Assembly (NCBI GenBank): GCA_046703545.1 | Contig: JBJKSX010000053.1 | Location: 62,001-126,000 of the forward strand | DNA from: JAJZOM01 sp046703545 | Lineage (GTDB): Archaea > Thermoplasmatota > Thermoplasmata > Thermoplasmatales > Thermoplasmataceae | Direction: 5' to 3' | DNA: 64,000 nucleotides | Shown here: piece after piece, positions 17,120-25,709 of the stretch | Layout: the number at the start of each line of letters is the position of its first letter | How positions within the stretch are numbered: the stretch's first letter is position 1 | The notes under the pieces: model-generated | What the model was told of the DNA's origin: nothing | Databases searched by the model: none | What the model saw: only the letters and a program-made list of their open reading frames with translations | Program-made: the position numbers and the translations under genes

Positions 17120-17319
17120 TGGAGAAAAGTCACAAGGACATGCCAGCTTCATTCAAGCCGGATCCTGTCAGGTTCTTTCCGACAGCCATTCTATTAAAAC
17201 TTACATTTTTGCATTGTACAGCGAATTTCAAAGTTGACAATTTTACTGGGAGGAATCTCCTTTTGTTCCGATAAAAAGAAAAATTTTCGATTATTTTAAT
17301 GGGAAGGGTATTGACAGCC

Positions 17320-17547
17320 TTATGGCTTGTACCCTGGCTTTTTGTAAAGGTTGTCCCAGTTCCCCTCAATCAGGGGCTTGTAAACCTTTTCAGCCCAATC
17401 TTCTTTTTCGACTTCTTCAATGGCTACAGTAACCACTTCGGCCTTGTTTCCAAGTATTGTGGTGAAATCGTTCACAATGGCGTCAGTAAGTTCCTGTTTC
17501 TTCTCTTCAGATTTTCCCGGATATAATCTTATCACTACGTGCGGCAC
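17320..17547 (-). CDS. 4-oxalocrotonate tautomerase family protein
   Basis: A small 75-aa enzyme of the tautomerase superfamily. After Met removal it starts with Pro (MPHVVIRLYPGKSEEKK), the catalytic N-terminal proline. The length and the beta-alpha-beta pattern with the helix EEKKQELTDAIVNDF match 4-OT monomers, which work as hexamers or trimers of dimers. The C-terminal WDNLYKKPGYKP tail is longer than in the 62-aa prototype. The substrate is unknown. The 200 nt between the phosphoribosyltransferase stop and this gene holds no convincing gene. Confidence 0.85.
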   Translation of the reverse strand: MPHVVIRLYPGKSEEKKQELTDAIVNDFTTILGNKAEVVTVAIEEVEKEDWAEKVYKPLIEGNWDNLYKKPGYKP

Positions 17548-17612
17548 TTAATTCACCTCATTTTTCGTATCTTGGGTTCATTTGAGATGCAGACGGGCCT
17601 TATAATTTTGCT

Positions 17613-17693
17613 TCAAAGAGCCTGCTCAATCTGCCTTCCTATTTCGTTGACCTTGAAATTGAATCCAATGTTGCACGCAGCTTCTTCAGCCAT
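17613..17693 (-). CDS. Candidate 26-aa peptide after the P-type ATPase
   Basis: A short frame starting at an ATG 5 nt after the stop of the P-type ATPase gene on the same strand. It encodes MAEEAACNIG followed by an amphipathic stretch ending REQ-like in RQIEQAL. There is no Shine-Dalgarno, and the length is near chance. If translated it would be coupled to ATPase termination. Its only support is position and a plausible amino-acid mix. Confidence 0.2.
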   Translation of the reverse strand: MAEEAACNIGFNFKVNEIGRQIEQAL

Positions 17694-17698
17694 TGGGC

Positions 17699-20362
17699 TT
17701 ATCTAATGTCCTGAACTGGATTCGTTCCTTTCGGTGACCTCAAAAGATACCAGAACATCTTGCGGATTTCTATCCAGAAGGTCGACGCGAGTGAAGCCAG
17801 AATGATGAAGAACCAGTCCCAGTTGGTGAGGTAAACTGTATGCAGAATTCCCTGCAGATCCGGCACCACGGTGATCACGGCAAGTGCCAGAATAACCACT
17901 AGGGCCCAGATTGAAAGTATCCTGTTGGAAAGCAGGCCCTTGAACAGGATTGGCTGCTTCTCTGTTCTGAGGTTGTGGGCCAGGAATATCTGCGCCAGCA
18001 TCCAGACTGCAAAAGCCGCGGTCTGGGCCCGCACTAATGTGGTACTGGTATAGTAGAGATACAGGTACACAGCTGTCACTGCAATGGATATTGCAACTGC
18101 TGCCTGGGTCGTGAAAAGCAAAGTCCCACGGTTGATGAAATTGCGGTCCCTCTTCTTTGAAGAAAGGCTGAGGAAATCCTTCTCCTCACGCTCATAGAGG
18201 AACCCTCCCATAGCCCCCAGATCCATCATCAGTTCCATGACAATGATCTGGATAGGTGAAAATGGGAAGGGAATCGAGAGGAAGAGCGGAATCGAAAGTA
18301 TCATCACCAGAGCCAGCTTTATGCTGACCTCGTACACAAGGCTCTTTTTGAGCGTGTAGAGGATTTTCCTTCCTTCATATACTGCTTCGACTATTGTGGC
18401 AAAATTGTCGTCCAGCAGGATCATGTCAGATGCTTCCCTTGCAACATCTGTCCCCCTGATTCCCATTGCTATTCCAATTTCGGCATTCTGGAGTGCGGGA
18501 GAGTCATTCACTCCATCCCCTGTGACAGCCACGATTTCGTCATTCTTCTGAAGGGTCTTGACTATCCTGAATTTGTCTTCCGAGGTTATTCTGGCAAAGA
18601 CCGAGTGCTCTTTCAATGCCTCGGAGAGTTCTGCGTCATCCATGGCCTCAAGCTGAGATCCGTTAATCACTTTCCCTGAATTTGAGATGCCAACCTTGTC
18701 TGCAATTGCCTTGGCTGTCCTGGGATGGTCCCCCGTAAGCATGATCACGTTTATTCCTGCTATCTGGCACTGCCTGATGGCTTCTGTAACCTCTGGCCTG
18801 GCCGGGTCAACGAAGCTCACCAGCCCCAGGAATGTCAATTCCCTCTCGACATCCTCCCTGACCTCTGTGTGCCCCTCCACCTTCCTGTATGCAACAGCAA
18901 TCACCCTTTCGCCCCTTGAAGTAAGCTCTTCCACCGCTCCGTACAGGGTGTCCCTTTTGGCCTGGTCAATGGGGGATGGATTCCCTCCTTTTCCCATGAT
19001 TGAAATTGACCTTTCTATGACAACCTCAGGTGCACCGCCAACATAGATGCAGAATGTATTGTCTGGCCTCCCGTAAAGGTATGAGGCCAGCTTGATCCTG
19101 TTGTCAAAACTGAATTCCTCGAGCAGATCATACGAATTTCTGACGGGATCCAGATCGAGTCCAGCCTTCCTGGCATACTCATAAACAGAGACCTCCATGG
19201 GATCCCTGAAAGTTGTTGGCTCTCCGGGCTTGAGCTCCAGGGTGCCCGTTGCCAGTATTGAATGCTTCAGGAACTGGCCTCCGGATTCCATGGGGTCTTC
19301 AATGAACTCCTCTCCGAAGTACAGGCTGCCCACAGACATTTTGTTCTCTGTGAGTGTTCCTGTTTTGTCTGTTGCAATGACTGTGACGCTGCCCAGAGTC
19401 TCCGCAGCCTTCAGGTCCTTAACCACGGCCTTATGCTTTGCAAGAGTGAATGCCCCAATGGCAAGCGTTATGGAAATCAGCACGGGCAGTTCTTCAGGTA
19501 TGGTCGCGAATGCCATGGAGAGGCCTGTAAGAAGCATGTCGTTGAATGTTTGCCCTTGGAAGTACCCTATGATTGGAAAGATAGCGCTAAATGCGATTGC
19601 AAGTGAGGCAAGGACCTTTGTGAGAAAGGTGACAGAGTGTTCAAGTGGAGTTTCTGCCTCCTCGGATTCCTCCACAAGCCTGGAGATCTTTCCCAGCTCA
19701 GTCCTTCCGCCAGTTGCGGTTACCAATAAGCTTGAAGTGCCCTGCACAACGAGCGTTCCCGAGAAAGCCATGTTGGTGAGGTCTGCTAGCAATCTGCCAT
19801 CTGGAGGCTTGTCCGAGTCCTTGATGACGGGCAGTGATTCTCCGGTCAGTGAGGACTCATCAATTTGAAGGTTGAATGATTCCCACAGCCTTCCATCTGC
19901 AGGCACCCTTTCTCCTGCATTTAGTTCAACGACGTCACCAGGCACTATTGCAGAAGTCTTGACCTTCACAACAGACCCATCCCTCAAAAGCAGGGCAGTC
20001 GGTTTCTGCATATCCTTGAGAGCCTCAATTGATTTCTTAGCCCTGCTGACATTTATGGTTTCTATCAGGACCACCAGGAAGACTATTCCTATAATCACGA
20101 ATGAATCTGCAACATTCCCAAAAATTGTGTAAAGTACAGCAATTACAATCAGCAGGAGTATCATTGGCTCCTTTACCTGGCTGAAAAGCACCTGCAGGAT
20201 GCTGCTCTTTTCCAGAGTGCCTATCTTGTTTTCACCATATGTCTCCAGGCGCCTGGCCGCCTCTGCCGAGGAAAGGCCTGACTGCAGATCAGTTTCCAGC
20301 CCTGTCTCTAAAGCTTTGAAGTCCTGGGCCGATGCGTCTGCAGAGGAATATTCAGGAGGCAT
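17699..20362 (-). CDS. P2-type cation-transporting P-type ATPase
   Basis: An 887-aa ATP-driven cation pump in the cytoplasmic membrane. An N-terminal cation-ATPase domain (1-60) is followed by helices M1-M2, an actuator domain with TGES (about 174), M3-M4 carrying PEELP, the phosphorylation site DKTGTLTENK (about 334), the nucleotide-binding domain, the hinge TGDGVNDSPALQ (about 616), and six C-terminal helices. The layout is that of Ca2+/Mn2+- and H+-type pumps, not heavy-metal pumps. The PEELP motif replaces the SERCA PEGLP, so the ion cannot be assigned. The gene is divergent from the dCMP deaminase. Confidence 0.92.
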   Translation of the reverse strand: MPPEYSSADASAQDFKALETGLETDLQSGLSSAEAARRLETYGENKIGTLEKSSILQVLFSQVKEPMILLLIVIAVLYTIFGNVADSFVIIGIVFLVVLIETINVSRAKKSIEALKDMQKPTALLLRDGSVVKVKTSAIVPGDVVELNAGERVPADGRLWESFNLQIDESSLTGESLPVIKDSDKPPDGRLLADLTNMAFSGTLVVQGTSSLLVTATGGRTELGKISRLVEESEEAETPLEHSVTFLTKVLASLAIAFSAIFPIIGYFQGQTFNDMLLTGLSMAFATIPEELPVLISITLAIGAFTLAKHKAVVKDLKAAETLGSVTVIATDKTGTLTENKMSVGSLYFGEEFIEDPMESGGQFLKHSILATGTLELKPGEPTTFRDPMEVSVYEYARKAGLDLDPVRNSYDLLEEFSFDNRIKLASYLYGRPDNTFCIYVGGAPEVVIERSISIMGKGGNPSPIDQAKRDTLYGAVEELTSRGERVIAVAYRKVEGHTEVREDVERELTFLGLVSFVDPARPEVTEAIRQCQIAGINVIMLTGDHPRTAKAIADKVGISNSGKVINGSQLEAMDDAELSEALKEHSVFARITSEDKFRIVKTLQKNDEIVAVTGDGVNDSPALQNAEIGIAMGIRGTDVAREASDMILLDDNFATIVEAVYEGRKILYTLKKSLVYEVSIKLALVMILSIPLFLSIPFPFSPIQIIVMELMMDLGAMGGFLYEREEKDFLSLSSKKRDRNFINRGTLLFTTQAAVAISIAVTAVYLYLYYTSTTLVRAQTAAFAVWMLAQIFLAHNLRTEKQPILFKGLLSNRILSIWALVVILALAVITVVPDLQGILHTVYLTNWDWFFIILASLASTFWIEIRKMFWYLLRSPKGTNPVQDIR

Positions 20363-20469
20363 GCATGCATAGAATGCAGTAGGTTAAAAAAAAATATTCT
20401 ACTAATTTATTAAGTTGTAGTTGGATGCAACTTCAAAATCTTATTAACACTGTATTTATCTACCAACAT

Positions 20470-20982
20470 ATGGTTGAAACCAGACCTTCCTGGGATCAGT
20501 ATTTTATGAGAATGGCATTTCTGGCAGCTTCGAGGGCAAACTGCACAAGGAGGAAGGTTGGGGCAGTGATCGTGAAGGACAAGAATGTGCTGGCAACCGG
20601 ATACAACGGCCCCCCGTCAGGCACAGTCCATTGTGATGTCGTGGGATGCATACGCGATGATCTGAATGTTCCATCTGGAGAGAGGCATGAATTGTGCCGT
20701 GGACTTCACGCAGAGCAGAATGCGATCATTCAGGCCGCTGTTCATGGAGTCAGCATCAAGGGTGCAAAGATCTATGTGACAACCCATCCGTGCATTGTTT
20801 GCTCAAAAATGATCATGAACTCCCAGATAAGTGAAGTTGTATTTGCCCAGGGATACCCAGATGAACTGGCTGAACTCATGCTTCTGGAAAGCAATCTGAC
20901 AAAGAGAAAATTCGAACTGCCTGAAGAGGAAGTCAGAGTAATGCTGGGGGATATCTACTCAAAGCTTCAGGGCAACGATTAG
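20470..20982 (+). CDS. dCMP deaminase family protein (ComEB-like)
   Basis: A zinc-dependent cytidine/deoxycytidylate deaminase of about 170 aa. The zinc site is HAEQNAIIQAA (His and catalytic Glu, about residue 84) and PCIVCSKM (about 110). A second Cys-rich segment, HCDVVGCIRDD (about 53), matches the extra zinc site of dCMP deaminases. It probably makes dUMP for thymidylate synthesis. I use the ATG at 20470; an in-frame ATG at 20425 would add fifteen residues absent from the family and would sit upstream of TATA-like sequence at about 20452. Confidence 0.9.
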   Translation: MVETRPSWDQYFMRMAFLAASRANCTRRKVGAVIVKDKNVLATGYNGPPSGTVHCDVVGCIRDDLNVPSGERHELCRGLHAEQNAIIQAAVHGVSIKGAKIYVTTHPCIVCSKMIMNSQISEVVFAQGYPDELAELMLLESNLTKRKFELPEEEVRVMLGDIYSKLQGND

Positions 20983-21018
20983 CGATCTCTATAAATAACT
21001 GACCCCAATCTACCCTTA

Positions 21019-21675
21019 GTGTTGCACATCGCTCTGGCTACTGGGATATCCAATTTTGTGATATCCGTAATACAAACTCTTGGATACCCCGGAATTTTCC
21101 TCTTGATGGTTTTGGAAGGGGCGTTGATCCCAATTCCTTCTGAAGTGATCATGGCTTTTGGAGGATACATGGTTTACAGTGGAGGACTTGTTTCCCAACT
21201 TGGGATACCTGCCTTCATAGTACTTCTAATAGCCGGCAGCGTCGGAAACATGGTTGGGGCATATCTTGCGTATATTCTGGGTGACTATGGGGGAATACCA
21301 CTCATCATTCGGTACGGCAGGTATGTGATGCTGGACAAGGGCTCCATTGAGAAGACCCACAGCTGGTTCCTGAGATATGGGCCATCTTCAGTTTTCCTCA
21401 CACGGCTTGTTCCTGTTTTCAGGACGTTCATATCCATTCCTGCGGGAATTGCAAAGATGAACAGGGCATATTTCCTTGGCCTGACACTTGCAGGTGCATT
21501 CATCTGGGACGCCATCCTGATATACCTTGGGTTCCACCTTGGGCCCTACTGGAATTCAATAATTGATGTGTTCAACAAGTTCACCGACGTGGCGCTGGTT
21601 GCACTGGCAGCAATAATAATAGCATGGGTGTACACAAAGCTGTCAAAAAGAAAATCTGCAGAAAAAGTGGATTAA
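21019..21675 (+). CDS. DedA family membrane protein
   Basis: A 218-aa DedA/SNARE-associated (VTT domain) protein with about five hydrophobic segments. Family motifs are LEGALIPIPSEVIMAFGGY (about 31-49), the glycine-rich GSVGNMVGAYLAYILGDYGG (about 73), and FLTRLVPVFRTFISIPAGIAKMN (about 122-144, quoted for its R/P pattern). Members act in membrane lipid scrambling or polyprenyl-phosphate recycling and help keep the proton motive force. The start is GTG 21019 or the adjacent TTG. It ends 6 nt from the convergent SDH-associated small gene. Confidence 0.88.
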   Translation: MLHIALATGISNFVISVIQTLGYPGIFLLMVLEGALIPIPSEVIMAFGGYMVYSGGLVSQLGIPAFIVLLIAGSVGNMVGAYLAYILGDYGGIPLIIRYGRYVMLDKGSIEKTHSWFLRYGPSSVFLTRLVPVFRTFISIPAGIAKMNRAYFLGLTLAGAFIWDAILIYLGFHLGPYWNSIIDVFNKFTDVALVALAAIIIAWVYTKLSKRKSAEKVD

Positions 21676-21683
21676 AAAAAATT
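21676..21683 (-). terminator. Oligo-T terminator of the first SDH operon
   Basis: On the minus strand a T8 tract begins at the stop of the 61-aa membrane protein and runs past it, at the convergent junction with dedA. Confidence 0.4.
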
Positions 21684-21867
21684 ATGGATTTTTCTTGGAC
21701 CAGGGTGCCGCCAGAGATATCAGGTATATTATGAACCCTACAGTGGCGAAAAGCACTACGTCGGTTTCTGAAATGTTCAGAAAGTGGTAGAGCAAACCAC
21801 CAATCTCTATGATCAGAAGTCCAAAGAAAAACAACGGGAATCTCATATTGCTCATGTTTCTTGCCAT
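21682..21867 (-). CDS. Small two-helix membrane protein at the end of SDH operon 1
   Basis: A 61-aa protein with two hydrophobic segments (about residues 9-29 and 35-54), a basic N-terminus (MARNMSNMR) and a basic WSKKNP end. It is not a recognised family. Support for translation is good: GAGGTGAT on the minus strand (about 21873-21880) overlaps the stop of the preceding SDH membrane subunit and sits 5 nt before this ATG, so the gene is coupled to the SDH genes. It could be a second small anchor or assembly subunit of the complex; this is inference. Confidence 0.7.
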   Translation of the reverse strand: MARNMSNMRFPLFFFGLLIIEIGGLLYHFLNISETDVVLFATVGFIIYLISLAAPWSKKNP

Positions 21868-21878
21868 TTCACATCACC

Positions 21879-22622
21879 TCAGAGGTGCAGCAGCACCAAG
21901 TTATGGAACACTCCTGCAGCTGTTGCCCTTATGTAAAGGTCAACCAGGAAGAACATTGTAAGGCTGTACCATGCCAATGCCTCGTGGTGGTTGTTTATCT
22001 TTGTCTGCCCATAGAAGAGCTTGCGTCTGGTCTGGTGCTGGCAGCTGTAGCAGTCTGTATTTCCTCCGATAAGGTGCCTGATTGCATGGCAAGAGAACGT
22101 GTAGACTGTCACAAACACTGCATTTACTATGAGAAGAACGGCCCCGAGTGTCAGTGTGAAACCTCCCTGGTAAACAAAAGACAGGTATATGTCATAATAG
22201 AAGAACGGGAGTATTGCAACTGCGAAATATACGAAGTACCTGTGGAAGTTCTCCAGCCTGAGCAGTACGCTGGTCTCACCGGTGTATGGCCTTCCCTTGA
22301 ATTCACCCCTGAAACCAATCTCGCATGATCTGGGGTGGTTGAAGAGATGTCTGTGGTAATCCTTCCTGTAAGCGTAGCAGGTAAGCCTGAAAAGGCCAAT
22401 GAAAGGCAGAACCAGAACGGTTGGCGAGTAGAAAGGATCGGTCAGGCCTGTTGTGGAACTGTAGCCAATCGGGTACTGCATCATGAGGTATATTCCAAGC
22501 ACTATGATCAGAACGAATCCCCATAGTCTCGGGTTGAGCTCAAAGAACTCTGTAGGAAGCAACTTCCTTGCTGGCTGGCTTGCGTTCTTTCCCTTTGCGT
22601 CTCCTATCATCTTAAACCACAC
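21879..22622 (-). CDS. Membrane subunit of SDH/fumarate reductase-type complex 1
   Basis: A 247-aa protein with about five hydrophobic segments. The motif GLFRLTCYAYRKDYHRHLF (about 82-100) and YTGETSVLLRLENFHRYFVY (about 120) resemble the single large cytochrome b anchor of the actinobacterial Sdh1 type (such as Rv0249c), recalled from family knowledge. Several conserved histidines (HRH, HRY, CHAIRH, HHEA) could bind haem. A CYSCQHQ motif follows about residue 182. It overlaps the Fe-S subunit by 11 nt. Its function would be quinone reduction and anchoring of the A/B subunits. Confidence 0.78.
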   Translation of the reverse strand: MWFKMIGDAKGKNASQPARKLLPTEFFELNPRLWGFVLIIVLGIYLMMQYPIGYSSTTGLTDPFYSPTVLVLPFIGLFRLTCYAYRKDYHRHLFNHPRSCEIGFRGEFKGRPYTGETSVLLRLENFHRYFVYFAVAILPFFYYDIYLSFVYQGGFTLTLGAVLLIVNAVFVTVYTFSCHAIRHLIGGNTDCYSCQHQTRRKLFYGQTKINNHHEALAWYSLTMFFLVDLYIRATAAGVFHNLVLLHL

Positions 22623-23361
22623 TCCTTTCTTTTGATTTTCTTTTCAGCAGCCTACCGATTGGGTCGTATGTCCTGTCTACTGCCCTCTCCTTCTCCTGTA
22701 TAATTGCGTTGTCCGTGATGTGTATGTGCTCTGGGCATACATCCTGGCAGCATTTTGTAATGTTGCAGTAACCCAGTCCTCCCTCCTTGTTTAGGAGAGT
22801 CGACCTGTCAATGCTGTCGATGGGGTGCATGTCCAGTGAAGCCGCCTTGACGATGTGCCTGGGCCCAAAGTATGTTGTGTTGTGCTCCCTTACTACGTGG
22901 CATACATCCATGCAGAGGAAACACTCGATGCAGGACTTGAATTCCTTGGACCTCTCTATGTCCTCCTGGTGCATGGTCCAGGGGAATTTTGCATCCTCCC
23001 TTGGAGTGAATTTTGGTATTTTCCTCAGAATATCCCAGTTTCCTGTGACATCAGTTGCAAGGTCCCTTATGAGAGGGTAAGCCCCCATTGGGGATACCGT
23101 TATGTTGTGGCCAACCTTGTCAACCCTTGTCTTGCACATCAGCCTGGGCATGCCATTTATTTCGGCCGAGCATGAACCGCATTTTGCAGCCTTGCAGTTC
23201 CATCTTATGGCAAGCGTTGTATCGTAATGTTCCTGCACATACCTTACAGCGTCAAGAACAACCATTCCGTCAACCAAAGGAACTTCGAATTTCTCGTAGT
23301 GTCCCTTTTCCTCAACTTCCGGGTCATGCCTGTATATATTCAGGGTTATTTTTTCCTCCAT
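22612..23361 (-). CDS. sdhB: Succinate dehydrogenase/fumarate reductase Fe-S subunit, complex 1
   Basis: The 249-aa electron-transfer subunit. The N-terminal plant-type [2Fe-2S] site is CKAAKCGSCSAEI...C (about 55-75). C-terminal cluster ligands are CIECFLCMDVCH (about 142) and CNITKCCQDVCPEH (about 197), giving [4Fe-4S] and [3Fe-4S]-type sites. It passes electrons between FAD in subunit A and the membrane quinone site. The start overlaps the subunit A stop by one base (TGATG). The sequence differs strongly from the second copy at 26118-26855. Confidence 0.94.
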   Translation of the reverse strand: MEEKITLNIYRHDPEVEEKGHYEKFEVPLVDGMVVLDAVRYVQEHYDTTLAIRWNCKAAKCGSCSAEINGMPRLMCKTRVDKVGHNITVSPMGAYPLIRDLATDVTGNWDILRKIPKFTPREDAKFPWTMHQEDIERSKEFKSCIECFLCMDVCHVVREHNTTYFGPRHIVKAASLDMHPIDSIDRSTLLNKEGGLGYCNITKCCQDVCPEHIHITDNAIIQEKERAVDRTYDPIGRLLKRKSKERSVV

Positions 23362-25079
23362 CAGTATACCTCCGGTTTAACATACTGCTTCAGCTCTTCG
23401 GGGATCTCTGGAACGGGTTTTGTATCGAATTTGAATTCGCCGTTTTCATTGAAGCATATTATGTTCTTGAGCCATTCCTTGTTCTTTTTCGGGTAGTCCC
23501 TTCTTGTGTGGGCTCCCCTGCTTTCAGGCCTCATTAGGGCGGACCTGACTATGGCTTCTGTCGCAATGAGCATGTTTCCAAGTTCCAGAATGGCTAGCAG
23601 TCCATGATTGTACCTCTTCCCGCCTGGCGCGGAGACCTTCTTGTACTTCTCCTTCAGCTCCAGTATTGTTGAAAGTGCTTTCTGGAGGTGTTCTTCGTCC
23701 CTCACAATGCCGACGTTATCAGACATTGTTCCTGTGAGCTCGTCAATGAGGTCATACGCATTAAGCCCACCTTCCTTGAGATGCCCAAGCGTCTTGCTTA
23801 TTGTATCCTGAACTTCATTTTCATCTATATCCAGGAGGTCAACATTCTTGACGTATTCAGAGGCCCCTTCGCCGATCTTCTTGCCAAACACCAGGATATC
23901 GGACATGGAATTGCCTCCCAGCCTGTTGGCACCGTGCAGTCCGCATGCCACTTCTCCCGCAGCAAACAGGCCTTCAACAGTGGTCTGGCCTGTTTCAGGG
24001 ACAACTCTCAGCCCACCCATCTGGTAGTGTGTTGTGGGTGCAACTTCCATCATTTCTTTTGTGATGTCGATGCCTGCAAATTCCATGAACTGCATATACA
24101 TGCTTGGAAGCTTGTGCTTGACGAAATCAGCTCCCTTGTATGATATGTCTAAATAGACGCCCCCATGTTCAGTGCCCCTTCCTGCCTGTATTTCAGCGTA
24201 GTTGGCACGTGCGACAACATCTCTTGCGTCCAGCTCTTTCTTTTCAGGGGAGTACTTGAGCATGAATCTTTCCTTGTCCTTGTTGTATAGGATGCCGCCT
24301 TCCCCTCTCACTCCCTCCGTGACAAGAAGTCCCTTTACACCGGGAGGGTAGACCATTCCAGTGGGATGGAACTGTATCATCTCCATGTCCTGAAGGGTGG
24401 CCCCAGCCCTGAAGGCAAGGCCTATTCCATCGCCTGTTGATTCCCAGGAGTTGGAGGTTACCTTGAAAACTCTCCCGCAACCGCCTGTTGCAAGCACAAC
24501 TGCTTTGGCCCTGAACAGGTGGAATTCTCCCCTGTCCATTTTCATTCCAATTGCGCCAACAACCCTGCCGTCCTTGCGGAAAAGGTCAACGATATACATT
24601 TCATCTATTATGGTCACGTTTTCCCTGTGAATTATCTGGTCCTGCAGGGTTCTGATAATTTCAAGGCCCGTCCTGTCACCAACGTGGCAAAGGCGCCTGT
24701 ATGAGTGGCCTCCGAAGGCCCTCTGCAAGATCCTGCCATCAGGAGTCCTGTCAAATAGGGCGCCAAATTTCTCAAGTTCGTGGACCCTTTCAGGAGCTTC
24801 CTTGGCGAGTATCTCACCCATTTTCCAGTTCCCGATGTAAACGCCTTCTTCCACAATGTCTCCAAAATGTACCTGCCAGTTGTCCTTTGGGTCAACATTT
24901 CCCAGGGCAGCTGCCATGCCTCCCTCGGCCATAACAGTATGGGCCTTTCCAAGAAGGGATTTAGACACAACAGTAACTTTGAGGCCAGCATCAGATGCTG
25001 CCAACGCTGCCCTCATGCCGGCCCCGCCTGCACCAATAATCAGGACGTCCGATTCTGTTTTCAAATATTGCTCAGCCAT
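23361..25079 (-). CDS. sdhA: Succinate dehydrogenase/fumarate reductase flavoprotein subunit, complex 1
   Basis: A flavoprotein of about 572 aa that interconverts succinate and fumarate. The FAD Rossmann motif is DVLIIGAGGAGMRAALAASD (near residue 10). The covalent-FAD histidine is in GKAHTVMAEGGMA (about 44). Catalytic substrate-site regions include HPTGMVYPPG and THYQMGGLRV, and a C-terminal RPESRGAHTRRDYP. A GTG at 25088 would add three residues; the ATG at 25079 is preferred. A minus-strand TATA element at 25127-25135 makes it first in its operon, 224 nt after the end of the second SDH operon. Confidence 0.94.
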   Translation of the reverse strand: MAEQYLKTESDVLIIGAGGAGMRAALAASDAGLKVTVVSKSLLGKAHTVMAEGGMAAALGNVDPKDNWQVHFGDIVEEGVYIGNWKMGEILAKEAPERVHELEKFGALFDRTPDGRILQRAFGGHSYRRLCHVGDRTGLEIIRTLQDQIIHRENVTIIDEMYIVDLFRKDGRVVGAIGMKMDRGEFHLFRAKAVVLATGGCGRVFKVTSNSWESTGDGIGLAFRAGATLQDMEMIQFHPTGMVYPPGVKGLLVTEGVRGEGGILYNKDKERFMLKYSPEKKELDARDVVARANYAEIQAGRGTEHGGVYLDISYKGADFVKHKLPSMYMQFMEFAGIDITKEMMEVAPTTHYQMGGLRVVPETGQTTVEGLFAAGEVACGLHGANRLGGNSMSDILVFGKKIGEGASEYVKNVDLLDIDENEVQDTISKTLGHLKEGGLNAYDLIDELTGTMSDNVGIVRDEEHLQKALSTILELKEKYKKVSAPGGKRYNHGLLAILELGNMLIATEAIVRSALMRPESRGAHTRRDYPKKNKEWLKNIICFNENGEFKFDTKPVPEIPEELKQYVKPEVY

Positions 25080-25126
25080 GAGAATCACTTAAATTGTAGC
25101 TAGCTTGTTTTGTTGATACGTCCGTT

Positions 25127-25135
25127 TATTATAAA
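25127..25135 (-). promoter_or_regulatory. TATA element of SDH operon 1
   Basis: Minus-strand TTTATAATA is about 45-50 nt before the sdhA start, giving a short leader. Its presence means the two SDH operons can be transcribed separately. The rest of the 25136-25312 spacer shows no gene. Confidence 0.45.
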
Positions 25136-25312
25136 GAATTTTATGACATATTAGCCTACATTATAGGGCACGGTGTGAATTTTTCAGTGGCATTAGGACT
25201 CCCGGAATAATTTTGCTGCTGGATGAAAGGCAGCCTGGCCGAAGTCGGATTACATAACATAGAGGCTAAGGTATTAGTGCAATTTTATCTGGGTCCAGCG
25301 GGTTTTCTCCAT

Positions 25313-25708
25313 TCAGGGTAGTGGCATTGAAGCCACTATCAGTGAAAGGGTTGTCCCGTAGATCACAGAGATGATGAATATGGCCGTAAACAGATAGGAG
25401 ACTATTCTCCTTGACCGCTGGGAAATACCTGTCTCGAAGATTATGCCCTTGACTCCATTCAGCCCATGGTATGTCACGATCCAGACAAACACCAGGAAGA
25501 ACGCAAGCCACAAGGGGTTTCTCAGGTTGGCGATCACTGTGTCAAACAGCTCTATGGGGCTCCCGCCATTTATGTGGGCAACATAGAGGTGCACACCCAG
25601 GAAGAAGATAATGAATGCCCCTGAAGCTGCCTGAAACAGCCATTGGATCGACCCTGTAGCCCTGCCTTTCCTCTCTGTGCCAGAATTCTTTGTGTTCATG
25701 GAATCCAT
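25313..25708 (-). CDS. sdhD: Succinate dehydrogenase membrane anchor subunit D, complex 2
   Basis: A small anchor of about 131 aa with three hydrophobic segments (about residues 22-40, 62-80 and 95-118 of this form). The motif VTYHGLNGVKGIIFE places a histidine and glycine-rich turn as in SdhC/SdhD haem and quinone sites. I start it at the ATG at 25708, one base after the subunit C stop, where GGAGGTGG sits upstream on the minus strand. A frame start at 25747 would overlap the previous gene. It forms the membrane pair with the next gene. Confidence 0.85.
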   Translation of the reverse strand: MDSMNTKNSGTERKGRATGSIQWLFQAASGAFIIFFLGVHLYVAHINGGSPIELFDTVIANLRNPLWLAFFLVFVWIVTYHGLNGVKGIIFETGISQRSRRIVSYLFTAIFIISVIYGTTLSLIVASMPLP

Positions 25709-25709
25709 T

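Noticed and set aside
17185..17215. Weak TGTC/GACA hairpin after the phosphoribosyltransferase gene
   Set aside because: A four-base stem with a long loop is not distinguishable from chance.
17130..17369. 79-codon minus-strand frame before the tautomerase
   Set aside because: It overlaps the 3' end of the tautomerase on the same strand in another frame, and its composition is not protein-like.
19197..19868. Long plus-strand open frame of 223 codons inside the P-type ATPase
   Set aside because: It is the antisense shadow of the ATPase. It is Ser/Val/Pro-rich, with no start signal and no domain.
25266..25511. 81-codon minus-strand frame over the SdhD gene end
   Set aside because: It lies in another frame of the SdhD gene, has no start signal and a His/Asp-rich composition.
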